A stretch of 21,787 bases of DNA from IMG/VR virus record IMGVR_UViG_3300048583_000049, positions 1 through 21,787 of that record; one strand, 5' to 3'. Position numbers and translations under genes: made by a program. The notes beneath the pieces are model-generated. The model was not told where the DNA came from, did not search any database, and was given only the letters and a program-made list of their open reading frames with translations. Shown here piece by piece: positions 13,523-20,026 of the stretch. This stretch comes from a virus. Every line of letters starts with the position of its first letter. The first letter of the stretch is position 1.

Positions 13523-14418
13523 GCGTCCACCGGCTTCCGGCAGATCCAGGTGTTGTTGCGGCTGTGGTCAGGGAATGCCGCAGCCAGCATACACGCAAGG
13601 ACGTTGTCGGTCAGGAACTCGCGGCAACGCTCGTACACGGCGAGTGCATCCGCGTGGCCGCCTTCCTTGAGGGCTCGCTTGATGTCGTGGTAGTTGGCGA
13701 ACGTGCCGAACCGCTGTTCGATGACGAAGCCCTGCGACTCGATGATGCCACGCAGCTCGTCGATGCCGAACTCATGGACGTGGTTGCGAGCGCGAACACG
13801 CTGCCCGCGGCTGTTGACCTCAACGACCGGCGTCGAGCAGATGAACCGTCCACCCGGCTCGAGGGCGAGGTACGCGTTCGCCACGTAGTCGACGACGGAC
13901 TCCGCCGGGAAGATGTGTTCCATGACCTCGAAGCTCGTGACGAGCGTGAACTTGCCGTGCAGCTCGATGAGGTCTTCGACTTGCTTGCGATCGGTCGCAT
14001 CGAAGTTGCTGCGGTGTTCGCCTTCCCACTTGCGTGGAGCTCGCTTGCCGACGTTCCGGCTGATCTTGCCGTAGTCGACGCCGACGTACAGATCAGGCAA
14101 GTACGTTCCCAGGCCGAAGTTGATGGTGTTGGCGAGCGGCATCGTCGATCCGCAGCCGAGGTCCAGGATCCGCTCGCCGCCCATGATGGTTCGACCGATC
14201 AGAGCCCAGCGAAGCTGGTGACCGAACAGGTCGCGGTGTTGCCACATGCCGTCGTTCACGGATGGGTCGAGCTCCGTGGTGTCCGGTGCATCTGGATCGC
14301 GGAGGTTGCCGTGCCGGTCGTACTGCGGCGACGGATCGAGCAGCGGATGGAGCTGCCGCATTCCAGCGTGAGCTGGGTCGACCTCACCGAGCTGGTCGAA
14401 GATGGTTGTCTGAGTCAT
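13519..14418 (-). CDS. Class I SAM-dependent methyltransferase
   Basis: This 299-aa protein has a SAM-binding Rossmann core: motif I ILDLGCGS at 84-91, motif II YVGVDYG at 111-117, an acidic motif SNFDATD near 137-143, the motif IV-like SFEVMEH at 162-168, and a later GGRFICSTP strand. The order matches the Methyltransf_11/23 type, which usually acts on small molecules or protein/RNA ends rather than DNA bases; no DNA target motif such as DPPY is present. An N-terminal extension of about 80 residues is family-atypical. It precedes the nucleotide-metabolism genes, so action on a modified nucleotide is conceivable but unproven. The AAGGAG site lies about 13 bases from the ATG. Confidence 0.8.
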   Translation of the reverse strand: MTQTTIFDQLGEVDPAHAGMRQLHPLLDPSPQYDRHGNLRDPDAPDTTELDPSVNDGMWQHRDLFGHQLRWALIGRTIMGGERILDLGCGSTMPLANTINFGLGTYLPDLYVGVDYGKISRNVGKRAPRKWEGEHRSNFDATDRKQVEDLIELHGKFTLVTSFEVMEHIFPAESVVDYVANAYLALEPGGRFICSTPVVEVNSRGQRVRARNHVHEFGIDELRGIIESQGFVIEQRFGTFANYHDIKRALKEGGHADALAVYERCREFLTDNVLACMLAAAFPDHSRNNTWICRKPVDA

Positions 14419-14454
14419 GTCTGGTCGCGTCTCCTTGGTTGGCCTTGTTAGTGG

Positions 14455-15216
14455 TCACGCACCGATTGCGCGTGACCCTCCGTTGATCCTCGTTGATCCA
14501 GTGTCTGCTCGTGAACCAGCGTCACGACCGGCCGACCGGCCAGCCGCGTTGCTTGCTCGTCCGCGGGCGTTCGTCTTGCGTGTTCCTTGCTGCGCGAAGA
14601 ACTCGTCGATCTCGCGCTGCTTGCGATCCTTGACGACGACCAAGCAGCCTTCGCCATGGGTCGATTCGTACTCGGTCTCAGCCGTCTTCTTGGCGACCTT
14701 GATGCGAACGGCCGCACCCTCGCCGAAGCTGCGGATGAACGCGCGGTTGGCGACCTCGCGCTCGGCCGCCGTCATCAGCTGCTTGCCGTCGAAGTCTTTC
14801 CACCACGCACGACGGGCGGAGTGGCACTGCAGCAGCAGTGATGCGATGAGGACGCGTGCAGATGCAGCGTCGCTCTCGTGGCCGATGACGTACAGCGGCT
14901 GGCCGTTCCGCATCTTGCCGTCGGCGTTCATGTACTTGCCGACGTGGCCCTTGTAGCCGGTCAGGCTGAGAGCTCGAACGACCTGCCACGCCATGAGCAG
15001 CTCATCCGCGTGGTACCCGCCGGTGAACACAACCGTCTTGCTCACCACGGCTTCAGCAGGCTTGCCGTCCGTCGGCAGCATCGATTCCTCGATGGCGTGC
15101 TTGAGCATCAGCTCCTCAGCCTTGGCACTGAACGCTTCGGCTTCGTGGGGGTTGGTCGTCGACTCCGCCTTGCGCAACAGCGCAGCGATCCGCTCGGCGA
15201 TCTTCTGGTCGGTCAT
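14455..15216 (-). CDS. DUF2786-domain protein
   Basis: This is a 253-aa protein. Its first 45 residues, with IAALLRKAESTTNPHEAEAF and AKAEELMLKH, are the DUF2786 signature found in many actinobacteria and their phages. The middle, about 60-200, continues as the usual partner domain with CHSARRAWWKDF and RSFGEGAAVRI. The last 40 residues are disordered and basic with Arg, Gly, Ser and Ala. The molecular function is unknown. The ATG at 15216 follows the full leader CCACCAAGGAGCAATC, one of the best matches to the extended ribosome-binding site seen across this region. Confidence 0.85.
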   Translation of the reverse strand: MTDQKIAERIAALLRKAESTTNPHEAEAFSAKAEELMLKHAIEESMLPTDGKPAEAVVSKTVVFTGGYHADELLMAWQVVRALSLTGYKGHVGKYMNADGKMRNGQPLYVIGHESDAASARVLIASLLLQCHSARRAWWKDFDGKQLMTAAEREVANRAFIRSFGEGAAVRIKVAKKTAETEYESTHGEGCLVVVKDRKQREIDEFFAQQGTRKTNARGRASNAAGRSAGRDAGSRADTGSTRINGGSRAIGA

Positions 15217-15247
15217 GATTGCTCCTTGGTGGCGTGGTGGCGGTGGC

Positions 15248-15535
15248 TCAGAAGCTGATGCGCTCGTCGTTGATGACGTCGCAGAACTCGCGGACTGTCG
15301 CGCCGAGCAGGTTGTCCACGATGGTGGCGCTGCCGTTCAGGCTGATCTCAGCGAGGATGACGCCGCGGCGGTTGAGCAGCTTTGCCTTGATGACGCTCTC
15401 GTGCTCGACGTAGACGGTGATGACGTGGTTGGTGACTGCGGACTCCAGTGAGACCGTCATGTCGTCGGTGTAGGCGACTGCGTATCCGTCGATGATGTTC
15501 TCTGCTGCGGCCTGGATGGTGGCGACGGTGTTCAT
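15248..15535 (-). CDS. Unknown 95-aa protein led by repeat copy A
   Basis: This gene starts at the ATG at 15535 after CCACCAAGGAG. The N-terminal helix (MNTVATIQAAAENIIDGYAV) is followed by alternating strands (VTNHVITVYVEH, AKLLNRRGVILAEIS) and an acidic C-terminal helix. It has no recognisable motif. It is the first gene downstream of the 36-bp element at 15571-15606, as are the other two genes that follow a copy. Confidence 0.7.
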   Translation of the reverse strand: MNTVATIQAAAENIIDGYAVAYTDDMTVSLESAVTNHVITVYVEHESVIKAKLLNRRGVILAEISLNGSATIVDNLLGATVREFCDVINDERISF

Positions 15536-15570
15536 GCTGTGCTCCTTGGTGGCTGGTGACTTGGTGGCTT

Positions 15571-15606
15571 GCCGTACAGGGAGAACCGTATCATGTGGAA
15601 CGTTTC
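15571..15606 (-). promoter_or_regulatory. 36-bp repeated element, copy A
   Basis: It matches copy B at 33 of 36 positions. It lies before the gene at 15248-15535 and partly overlaps the last codon of the preceding gene. An inverted repeat CGTTTC-actc-GAAACG follows at 15601-15616. On the minus strand it could be a promoter/operator or start a short peptide, MIRFSLYG. Confidence 0.65.
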
Positions 15607-15805
15607 ACTCGAAACGTGGGGCCCTCTCTGGAGCGGCCGAGCCGGCGGACCGGATCTGCGTCAGCTTGGTCGCGACGTATCGATGCGGCTGTTCGATCCG
15701 CCGACGTTCCATCTCGTCGAACGCTTTGCTTCGGTTGTTGAAGATGCCGTACACCTCGATTGCCCCGCTCCTGTCGACCATCACCACGACCCATCGACGG
15801 TTCAT
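15605..15805 (-). CDS. Unknown 66-aa protein
   Basis: This gene starts at the ATG at 15805, in an ATGA overlap with the upstream Cys-rich mini-gene. It has a strand (RRWVVVMVDRSG), then YGIFNNRSKAFDEMERRR and a short basic C-terminus. The sequence looks like a small beta-alpha fold of the kind common among phage accessory proteins; I do not recognise it. Its last codon and stop reach into repeat element A. Confidence 0.6.
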   Translation of the reverse strand: MNRRWVVVMVDRSGAIEVYGIFNNRSKAFDEMERRRIEQPHRYVATKLTQIRSAGSAAPERAPRFE

Positions 15806-15963
15806 TGCTCGTCGTAGCCTTGGTGCTGGTTGCAGAACTCCGAGCCGGGCTCAACCTCGCGGTCGCAGTACTCCGGCGGGTTGATCGCCGTTGGGCCGTA
15901 ACCCTCGCTGCGGACGACTGCGCTGCAGAGCTCCAGCTCGTGCGACCGCTCCTGCGGCGTCAT
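15802..15963 (-). CDS. Cys-rich mini-protein (53 aa), possible zinc site
   Basis: This ORF starts at the ATG at 15963, overlapping the stop of the upstream gene (ATGA), and its own TGA overlaps the next ATG. Cysteines occur at 13, 33 and 44, with a CNQH at 44-47. The segment YCDREVEPGSEFCNQH resembles the small C-x-C-x-x-H zinc-binding unit seen in actinophage accessory proteins. The protein is acidic. The function is unknown. Confidence 0.6.
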   Translation of the reverse strand: MTPQERSHELELCSAVVRSEGYGPTAINPPEYCDREVEPGSEFCNQHQGYDEQ

Positions 15964-16154
15964 GAGACGTTCACCCAACGCATCGCCGTCTGGATGACGT
16001 TGTCGTAGTCGCCACTGGTCGCCTCGCCGAAGAACGCGTTACGCTCCTCGGCCGAGACGCCAGCTTGCTTCATCTCGCGCTGCACAGCTCCGATGATGGC
16101 GAACGCGTTGCCGTCCTCGCCACTGAGCTTGACGTGGATGTCCGGGTACTTCAT
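15960..16154 (-). CDS. Small conserved-type protein, unknown function
   Basis: This 64-aa protein starts at an ATG that overlaps the end of the winged-helix gene. The pattern DIHVKLSGEDGNAFAIIGAV, then AGVSAEERNAFFGEA, then SGDYDNVIQTAMRWVNV is one I recall from actinobacterial and actinophage small proteins of unknown role. It is a beta strand followed by helices. It has no motif for catalysis. Confidence 0.7.
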   Translation of the reverse strand: MKYPDIHVKLSGEDGNAFAIIGAVQREMKQAGVSAEERNAFFGEATSGDYDNVIQTAMRWVNVS

Positions 16155-16492
16155 GAGGTGACTCCATCCTTGAAGCCGTCGCGGTAGCCGCGGCGGTACG
16201 CTTCCATGATGCTGTCGGTTGCAACCTCCAGCGTCGCGACTGGGAGCGCCTGAGGCTGCGCAGACTGGCCGACGAGCGGTCGACCATGTCGATACACCGC
16301 CGACCCTTCGCGACGCGACAGATCGCGATACACGATCCCGCGACCCTCAAGGACGTGGAGCGTCGAGCTGATCGAGCCCTTGGGGATGTTCGGCAGCAGA
16401 ACGCCGAGCTCGCTGCAGGTGGCGCCAGTCGCGCCAAGCTGCTTCAGCGTCTCGATGATGAGCTCGCGGTTGGAGCCGCGCCGGCGGCTCAT
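16151..16492 (-). CDS. Winged-helix DNA-binding protein
   Basis: This 113-aa protein starts at the ATG at 16492, overlapping the preceding stop (ATGA); upstream readings to 16657 are in a shadow frame of the zinc-finger gene. Residues 6-60 (ELIIETLKQLGATGATCSEL, then KGSISSTLHVLEGRGIVYRD) form a winged helix like MarR/BlaI-type regulators, with GSAVYRHG as the wing. A linker leads to the C-terminal YRRGYRDGFKDG, a YxxGYxDG type element. It is probably a transcriptional regulator of the accessory genes. Confidence 0.75.
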   Translation of the reverse strand: MSRRRGSNRELIIETLKQLGATGATCSELGVLLPNIPKGSISSTLHVLEGRGIVYRDLSRREGSAVYRHGRPLVGQSAQPQALPVATLEVATDSIMEAYRRGYRDGFKDGVTS

Positions 16493-16986
16493 GCTGCAAC
16501 CGCCTTGGCGGCAGCAAGCTTCGCGGCCTTGGCCTTGGCGCGACGGGTGGCGGCGTACTCCTTGTAGCAGTGCTTGCACCACGCGCGGAGTCCGTCCTCG
16601 ATGCTGAGGTCGACGTTGAAGTCGTGGCGACCGCGCGTCTCCTTGCAGCGACCGCACCGCTTCTCGGCCGGCGCGTTCTTGAGGACCGCGTCGCGGTCGC
16701 GCTGCATGAGCTTGTTGCGCTTCGCTCGCAGCTTCGCCGCCGCGACGACGCGGTCGGCTTGTGTCACGGGCGCGGCGGCCTTGGTGGCCTTCGGCTTTGC
16801 AGGCTCAGGCGTCGACGGCTTGTAGTCGAGTTCGCCGATGATGACCTTGCCACTGGGCGAGGCGATGACGGCAACGATCTGCTTGGTGCTGTCGGCTTCG
16901 TACTCGTCCACCGCGCGCTGGCGCTTGGTGAACGTCTTCAGCGTCTCGCCCTTGGCGTTGACGCAGCTGTAGATGGTGCTGGCCAT
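16489..16986 (-). CDS. Zinc-knuckle protein related to the EndoVII N-terminus
   Basis: This is a 165-aa protein. An N-terminal beta-rich region of about 55 residues is followed by a Pro/Ala/Lys linker and basic helix. A C4 zinc knuckle (Cys111, Cys114, Cys137, Cys140) comes next, and the tail is Ala/Lys-rich. The knuckle matches the N-terminal knuckle of the HNH enzyme at 9172-9570 in spacing: 22 residues between the pairs, Phe at +9 and Asp-Gly at +17 from the second Cys. The nuclease half is absent. A nucleic-acid-binding role is likely. It starts after AACAGGAG at the ATG 16986. Confidence 0.75.
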   Translation of the reverse strand: MASTIYSCVNAKGETLKTFTKRQRAVDEYEADSTKQIVAVIASPSGKVIIGELDYKPSTPEPAKPKATKAAAPVTQADRVVAAAKLRAKRNKLMQRDRDAVLKNAPAEKRCGRCKETRGRHDFNVDLSIEDGLRAWCKHCYKEYAATRRAKAKAAKLAAAKAVAA

Positions 16987-17043
16987 GATGGTGCTCCTGT
17001 TCGGTTGGTGTGGTTGGTGGCCTTGCAGTTGTGGCGCGAGTGG

Positions 17044-17289
17044 TCAGGCGTCGATGCGAGCGAGGCAACCCCCGCCGATCGACTTGGTTCCGTCGATTCC
17101 GAAGTCGACGTGAGCGCGGTTGCGGCCGAAGCCGATGACTGTGCCGGTGCGGCCGCAGTCCTCGCGGGTGGCGCCGTATCCGTACGCGAGGACGCGGACG
17201 GTGTCACCGATGTTGAGGACGAACAGGCCATGAACGAACTCACGGCCGCCGTCGGTGGTGATGAACTTGCCGCTAGCCTGGACGGCCAT
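17044..17289 (-). CDS. Small SH3/KOW-like barrel protein
   Basis: This 81-aa protein starts at the ATG at 17289 with an AAGGAG site. The pattern NIGDTVRVLAYG, then CGRTGTVIGFGRNRAHVDFG, then GGCLARIDA is that of a small beta-barrel of the KOW/SH3 type, with G-x-x-V-x-V and GxxGxVxxF motifs. Such barrels bind RNA or protein. The role in the phage is unknown. Confidence 0.7.
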   Translation of the reverse strand: MAVQASGKFITTDGGREFVHGLFVLNIGDTVRVLAYGYGATREDCGRTGTVIGFGRNRAHVDFGIDGTKSIGGGCLARIDA

Positions 17290-17327
17290 GACGGTTCTCC
17301 TTGTTGGTTGGTGGCGAACGTGGTGGA

Positions 17328-17672
17328 TCAGATGCTGTTGAGGATCGCGCGAAGCGTCGTAGCGCGCTCGCTGCGCAGGTCCGTGAGGTGGTCGATCTCA
17401 GCGGCGATGCGACCGATGGAGTTGGTAACGTGGATGCCGCGCTTGATTCCGTCGGTGATGCAGTCAAGCTCACGCTGCAGCTGGGCGCTGCGACGGACGA
17501 TGTCCTCATCAGTGGACGCGAGCTTCTCGGCGGCGCGGATGGCGAGCGCGTGCATCGTCGATGCTGCGCGGTCGAGCTCGAACGTCTCGTTGTGCCAGGT
17601 GAGGATGACGTGGTCGCGAGTGACGTAGTTGGTGTCGATTGTGCTGGCGATGCGGGCGGCGGCGGTCTTCAT
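17328..17672 (-). CDS. Unknown 114-aa helical protein led by repeat copy B
   Basis: This gene starts at the ATG at 17672 after CCACCAAGGAG. A beta strand (YVTRDHVILTWHNETFEL) is followed by long, charged helices (EKLASTDEDIVRRSAQLQRE, EIDHLTDLRSERATTL) that could form a coiled coil. I see no catalytic motif. It is preceded by the 36-bp element B and the hairpin at 17753-17782. Confidence 0.7.
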   Translation of the reverse strand: MKTAAARIASTIDTNYVTRDHVILTWHNETFELDRAASTMHALAIRAAEKLASTDEDIVRRSAQLQRELDCITDGIKRGIHVTNSIGRIAAEIDHLTDLRSERATTLRAILNSI

Positions 17673-17704
17673 TGCGGTTCTCCTTGGTGGCTGTTGCGGT
17701 TGGT

Positions 17705-17740
17705 GGCGTACAGGGAGAAACGTATCATGTGAAACGTTTC
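17705..17740 (-). promoter_or_regulatory. 36-bp repeated element, copy B
   Basis: It is near-identical to copies A (33/36) and C (32/36). It contains the perfect palindrome GAAACGTTTC at 17731-17740. It sits between a GC hairpin terminator and the ribosome-binding site of the gene at 17328-17672, the place of a promoter with operator. No canonical -35/-10 pair is clear. Confidence 0.65.
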
Positions 17741-17752
17741 GCCCGGCATGGG

Positions 17753-17782
17753 GCCCCGCCGATCCGTGTTGACCGGCGGGGC
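17753..17782 (-). terminator. GC-rich hairpin after the gene at 17790-18035
   Basis: Perfect 9-bp arms GCCCCGCCG and CGGCGGGGC flank a 12-base loop, 7 bases after the preceding stop codon. There is no U-tract, which is common for high-GC actinobacterial terminators. It is followed directly by element B. Confidence 0.55.
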
Positions 17783-17789
17783 GAGCGAA

Positions 17790-18035
17790 TCAGAGTCCAA
17801 TGAGTGAGTCCATGAAGCGGTCGCGCGCTTCTTCGTCTGAGCCGGCGTAGTTGCTGCCGCCGCGCTCCTCGAACCAACGCTCATTGGCAGCCTCAGCAGC
17901 GAGCTCTTGCTCTTGGGCGTACATTCCGTCGATGACTTCGTACGCCTCGTCGATGCTGCGAGTGGTGAACGTCGCGAGACCGTTCTGGACGACGTAGTTG
18001 CGGCCGTCCGTGCCGTGGACGAGCTTGGCGTTCAT
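17790..18035 (-). CDS. Unknown 81-aa acidic protein led by repeat copy C
   Basis: This gene starts at the ATG at 18035 after CCACCAAGGAG. A longer in-frame reading to 18101 passes through repeat element C and would add MIRFSLYG-type residues. The protein has an N-terminal beta part (NYVVQNGLATFTTRS) and acidic helices (EVIDGMYAQEQELAAEAAN). Its family is not recognised. It is the middle gene of two consecutive hairpin-element-gene units. Confidence 0.65.
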   Translation of the reverse strand: MNAKLVHGTDGRNYVVQNGLATFTTRSIDEAYEVIDGMYAQEQELAAEAANERWFEERGGSNYAGSDEEARDRFMDSLIGL

Positions 18036-18068
18036 GGTGTCTCCTTGGTGGCTGGTGCTTGGTGGCTT

Positions 18069-18104
18069 GCCGTACAGGGAGAAACGTATCATGTGAAACA
18101 TGTA
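18069..18104 (-). promoter_or_regulatory. 36-bp repeated element, copy C
   Basis: It matches copy B at 32 of 36 positions; the differences lie at the upstream end, where the palindrome of copy B is lost, and at its second base. It lies between the GC hairpin at 18115-18146 and the gene at 17790-18035. Confidence 0.65.
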
Positions 18105-18114
18105 TGCCGCAAAG

Positions 18115-18146
18115 GGGGCCCCAGCTGCTCGGTCAACTGGGGCCCC
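18115..18146 (-). terminator. GC-rich hairpin after the holin-like gene
   Basis: Perfect 10-bp arms GGGGCCCCAG and CTGGGGCCCC flank a 12-base loop, 6 bases after the stop of the holin-like gene. It may end transcription of the tail/lysis operon before element C restarts it. There is a short TTT after it on the minus strand, not a full U-tract. Confidence 0.6.
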
Positions 18147-18152
18147 GGCTTG

Positions 18153-18449
18153 CTACGGGATGATGTCGTCGTCGCCGCTCGGCGGATGCGATGCATCCCA
18201 CGCATCGAGCCCGTCGTTGTAGCCGCGTTCGTACTCGTCCTCATCACTCTTGGTCCCACCGAGGTACGTTGCCAACGCACCAACTGCGCCGCCAAGTACG
18301 GCTGACGCAAGTGTTGACGCTTCAGCCGACAGCTTCGACTGCTCGTCAGCGATGGCGAAGAACACGCCAGCCGTGAGGATCACAAGCGAGATGGCGACGC
18401 CAACGGCGAGCGCGAACGCAACGCGAGACGTTCCCCCGTGCTTGCTCAT
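18153..18449 (-). CDS. Holin-like two-span membrane protein
   Basis: This 98-aa protein starts at the ATG at 18449, overlapping the endolysin stop (ATGA). A short basic N-terminus is followed by a hydrophobic segment at about 10-33 and a second at about 47-64 (Gly/Ala-rich). The tail is strongly acidic, DEDEYERGYNDG to DDDIIP. Size, topology and position next to the lysin fit a class II-like holin that permeabilises the inner membrane at lysis. Holins are too diverse for a sequence-based proof. Confidence 0.7.
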   Translation of the reverse strand: MSKHGGTSRVAFALAVGVAISLVILTAGVFFAIADEQSKLSAEASTLASAVLGGAVGALATYLGGTKSDEDEYERGYNDGLDAWDASHPPSGDDDIIP

Positions 18450-19297
18450 GCGAACCGCTTGCACACTGCGTAGGGCATGATGTCGCAGGCCGCATCGAGA
18501 GCGCGAGCGCGGATGCGAACGCGACGGTTCGCGCTGCAGAAGCCGCTCAACCCAGCGAAACGAGCGGACACCAATCCGTCGCCGACGTCGAACGACTGCA
18601 CCGGGTACGCGACGCTCACGTTGTTGTTGCCATCGACGACGAGCGCCTGAACGCTCACGCGGTTCGCGCGCCCGCTCGGCACAACCAGCGACAGGGACAA
18701 GTCAATGTCCCAGCGGCGCGACGCCATCGAGAAAATGCCGTTCTGCCAGTGAACGCCGGACGTGTTGCGAACGTCGCGGTTGAAGGTGAGCCATGCCCAC
18801 TCGGACCCGACGCGCTGCGCCGCAGAACGAGTGACTTCTGCGTAGTCCATCTGAACCTCCTGAGGGTCGGGTGTTGTTGGTGCTCCTGGATTCGAGCCGC
18901 CACCACTCATGTCGAGCGGTAGCACGCGGCCGTTGAGCCATGAAGCCCAGCCGACGTTGCGGAAGCCCCAGCGATCACGAGGCCAGTTGATGTCGACGTT
19001 GCCGATGCGGTCCCGCACCGGCGAGTCAGTGCCCCAGATGCCGCCGCGATTGTCGGACAACTCAATGTGGCCATGGTTGCCGCCAGCCCAGAACACTGGT
19101 GCGCCAAGCGGCGGATTCGGCGACCATGGATGCTTGTGTTCAGGCGGAACCGCGGCCCACCAGTCGTTGGCGGAGTTCCACCCACCGGGTAGACCCCATG
19201 CCGTGCGGGATGCACGAAGGCACCAGCCCTGCCAACCAGTGGTGCCGCGCCGATTCTGGTCGATCATCCAGTCGATTGCGCCTTCGGCACTACGCAT
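18446..19297 (-). CDS. Endolysin-like protein with CHAP-type peptidase domain
   Basis: This 283-aa protein starts at the ATG at 19297 with a GAGGAGG site. The N-terminal part resembles a CHAP-type cysteine peptidase: WQGWCLRAS with Cys26, PPLGAPVFWAGG, and GHIELSD with His77 as candidate catalytic residues. Such enzymes cut peptidoglycan stem or cross-link peptides. After a Pro/Gly linker (about 130-145) comes a beta-rich C-terminal domain of unknown type, possibly for cell-wall or virion binding. The adjacent holin-like gene supports a lysis role. No amidase or muramidase domain is seen. A virion-borne peptidase is the alternative. Confidence 0.75.
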   Translation of the reverse strand: MRSAEGAIDWMIDQNRRGTTGWQGWCLRASRTAWGLPGGWNSANDWWAAVPPEHKHPWSPNPPLGAPVFWAGGNHGHIELSDNRGGIWGTDSPVRDRIGNVDINWPRDRWGFRNVGWASWLNGRVLPLDMSGGGSNPGAPTTPDPQEVQMDYAEVTRSAAQRVGSEWAWLTFNRDVRNTSGVHWQNGIFSMASRRWDIDLSLSLVVPSGRANRVSVQALVVDGNNNVSVAYPVQSFDVGDGLVSARFAGLSGFCSANRRVRIRARALDAACDIMPYAVCKRFA

Positions 19298-19433
19298 CGG
19301 TGACCTCCTCGCCTGCGGGCGGCTCGTAGTCGTCCTGCGGCGCGGGCGCCTCGGGGTCGAAGGCGTCGTCCGGCAGGTCGTCCAGCGGGCGGTCGTCGTC
19401 CTGTGGGTACCGATCCGGGTACGGCTCAGTCAT
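19290..19433 (-). CDS. Acidic mini-protein (47 aa)
   Basis: This ORF starts at the ATG at 19433, overlapping the tail gene stop (ATGA), and ends 8 bases into the lysin gene. It is made almost only of Asp, Glu, Pro and a few others, with DDD and repeated PxDD segments, so it is strongly acidic and surely disordered. It carries the lysin's GAGGAGG site in its last codons. The function is unknown; its main role could be coupling to lysin translation. Confidence 0.6.
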   Translation of the reverse strand: MTEPYPDRYPQDDDRPLDDLPDDAFDPEAPAPQDDYEPPAGEEVTDA

Positions 19434-20026
19434 GGTGTGATCTCCTCGTCCTCGGGCGGGGTGGGCGTGAACTCGGGCGTCTGTGCAGCGACTTCGCTCC
19501 CCAGCACCGTCAGCGGGCCGACGTCATCGATCCACCAGCGCGGGCTCTGCAGCGTGGCTCGCCCGTCGTTCGACAGCCGAGTGATGCGCATACTGATTGT
19601 GGCGTTGCCAGTCACAGTCGCGGTGAAGTTGATTGAGGCTTGCTGCCTGATGCGGTTGGCGTCGAACCTGCCAGCGACGAACGCGCGACCCCACGAACTC
19701 GCGGCCTGCGCGAGCGCCCCGGTGCTCTGCCACTCGGCGTTCACGCCAGTACCCGCGTTGTTCGTCGCGCTGGTGTCGGCGAAGGTCGCATCGAAGGTGA
19801 GTCGGTAGCGTCGACCCGCTTCGATGGCGACTGTCTCGGTCGCCGACCACGGGCTCGCCACGCCAGTCGCCGTTGACTCGACCGTAGAGCCGACCGCACT
19901 GAGCCGGATGAGTCCACGCGGCAGACGCAGCAGTAGGTCCTGCGCCCACTCATCCCATGCCTGTCGCGGGCTGAACCATGGATCTTGCAGCTGAGTCGGT
20001 AGCGCTGGCGGCAACTCGAGCGTCAT
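19430..20026 (-). CDS. Minor tail protein with beta-sandwich domain
   Basis: This 198-aa protein starts at the ATG at 20026, overlapping the upstream tail gene stop (ATGA). A short N-terminal helix region (FSPRQAWDEWAQDLLLRLPR) leads to a Thr/Ala/Ser-rich beta-sandwich similar to carbohydrate-binding modules: ATGVASPWSATETVAIEAG, then YRLTFDATF, later SPRWWIDDVGPL. The C-terminus is Pro/Glu-rich. In siphoviruses such proteins decorate the tail tip and may bind the cell envelope. The specific ligand is unknown. Confidence 0.65.
   Translation of the reverse strand: MTLELPPALPTQLQDPWFSPRQAWDEWAQDLLLRLPRGLIRLSAVGSTVESTATGVASPWSATETVAIEAGRRYRLTFDATFADTSATNNAGTGVNAEWQSTGALAQAASSWGRAFVAGRFDANRIRQQASINFTATVTGNATISMRITRLSNDGRATLQSPRWWIDDVGPLTVLGSEVAAQTPEFTPTPPEDEEITP

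Noticed and set aside
13504-14451. Plus-strand open frame of 315 codons
   Set aside because: It lies opposite the methyltransferase, whose motifs are clear. It has no ribosome-binding site and reflects the high GC content of the minus-strand gene.
16570-17628. Plus-strand open frame of 352 codons
   Set aside because: It covers several well-supported minus-strand genes and their leaders, and its translation is low-complexity Val/Ala/Asp.
15571-18104. Canonical sigma-70 promoter boxes in the 36-bp element
   Set aside because: TATCAT on the plus strand resembles a -10 box, but no -35 lies at the right distance and all genes run on the minus strand; no convincing pair was found on the minus strand.
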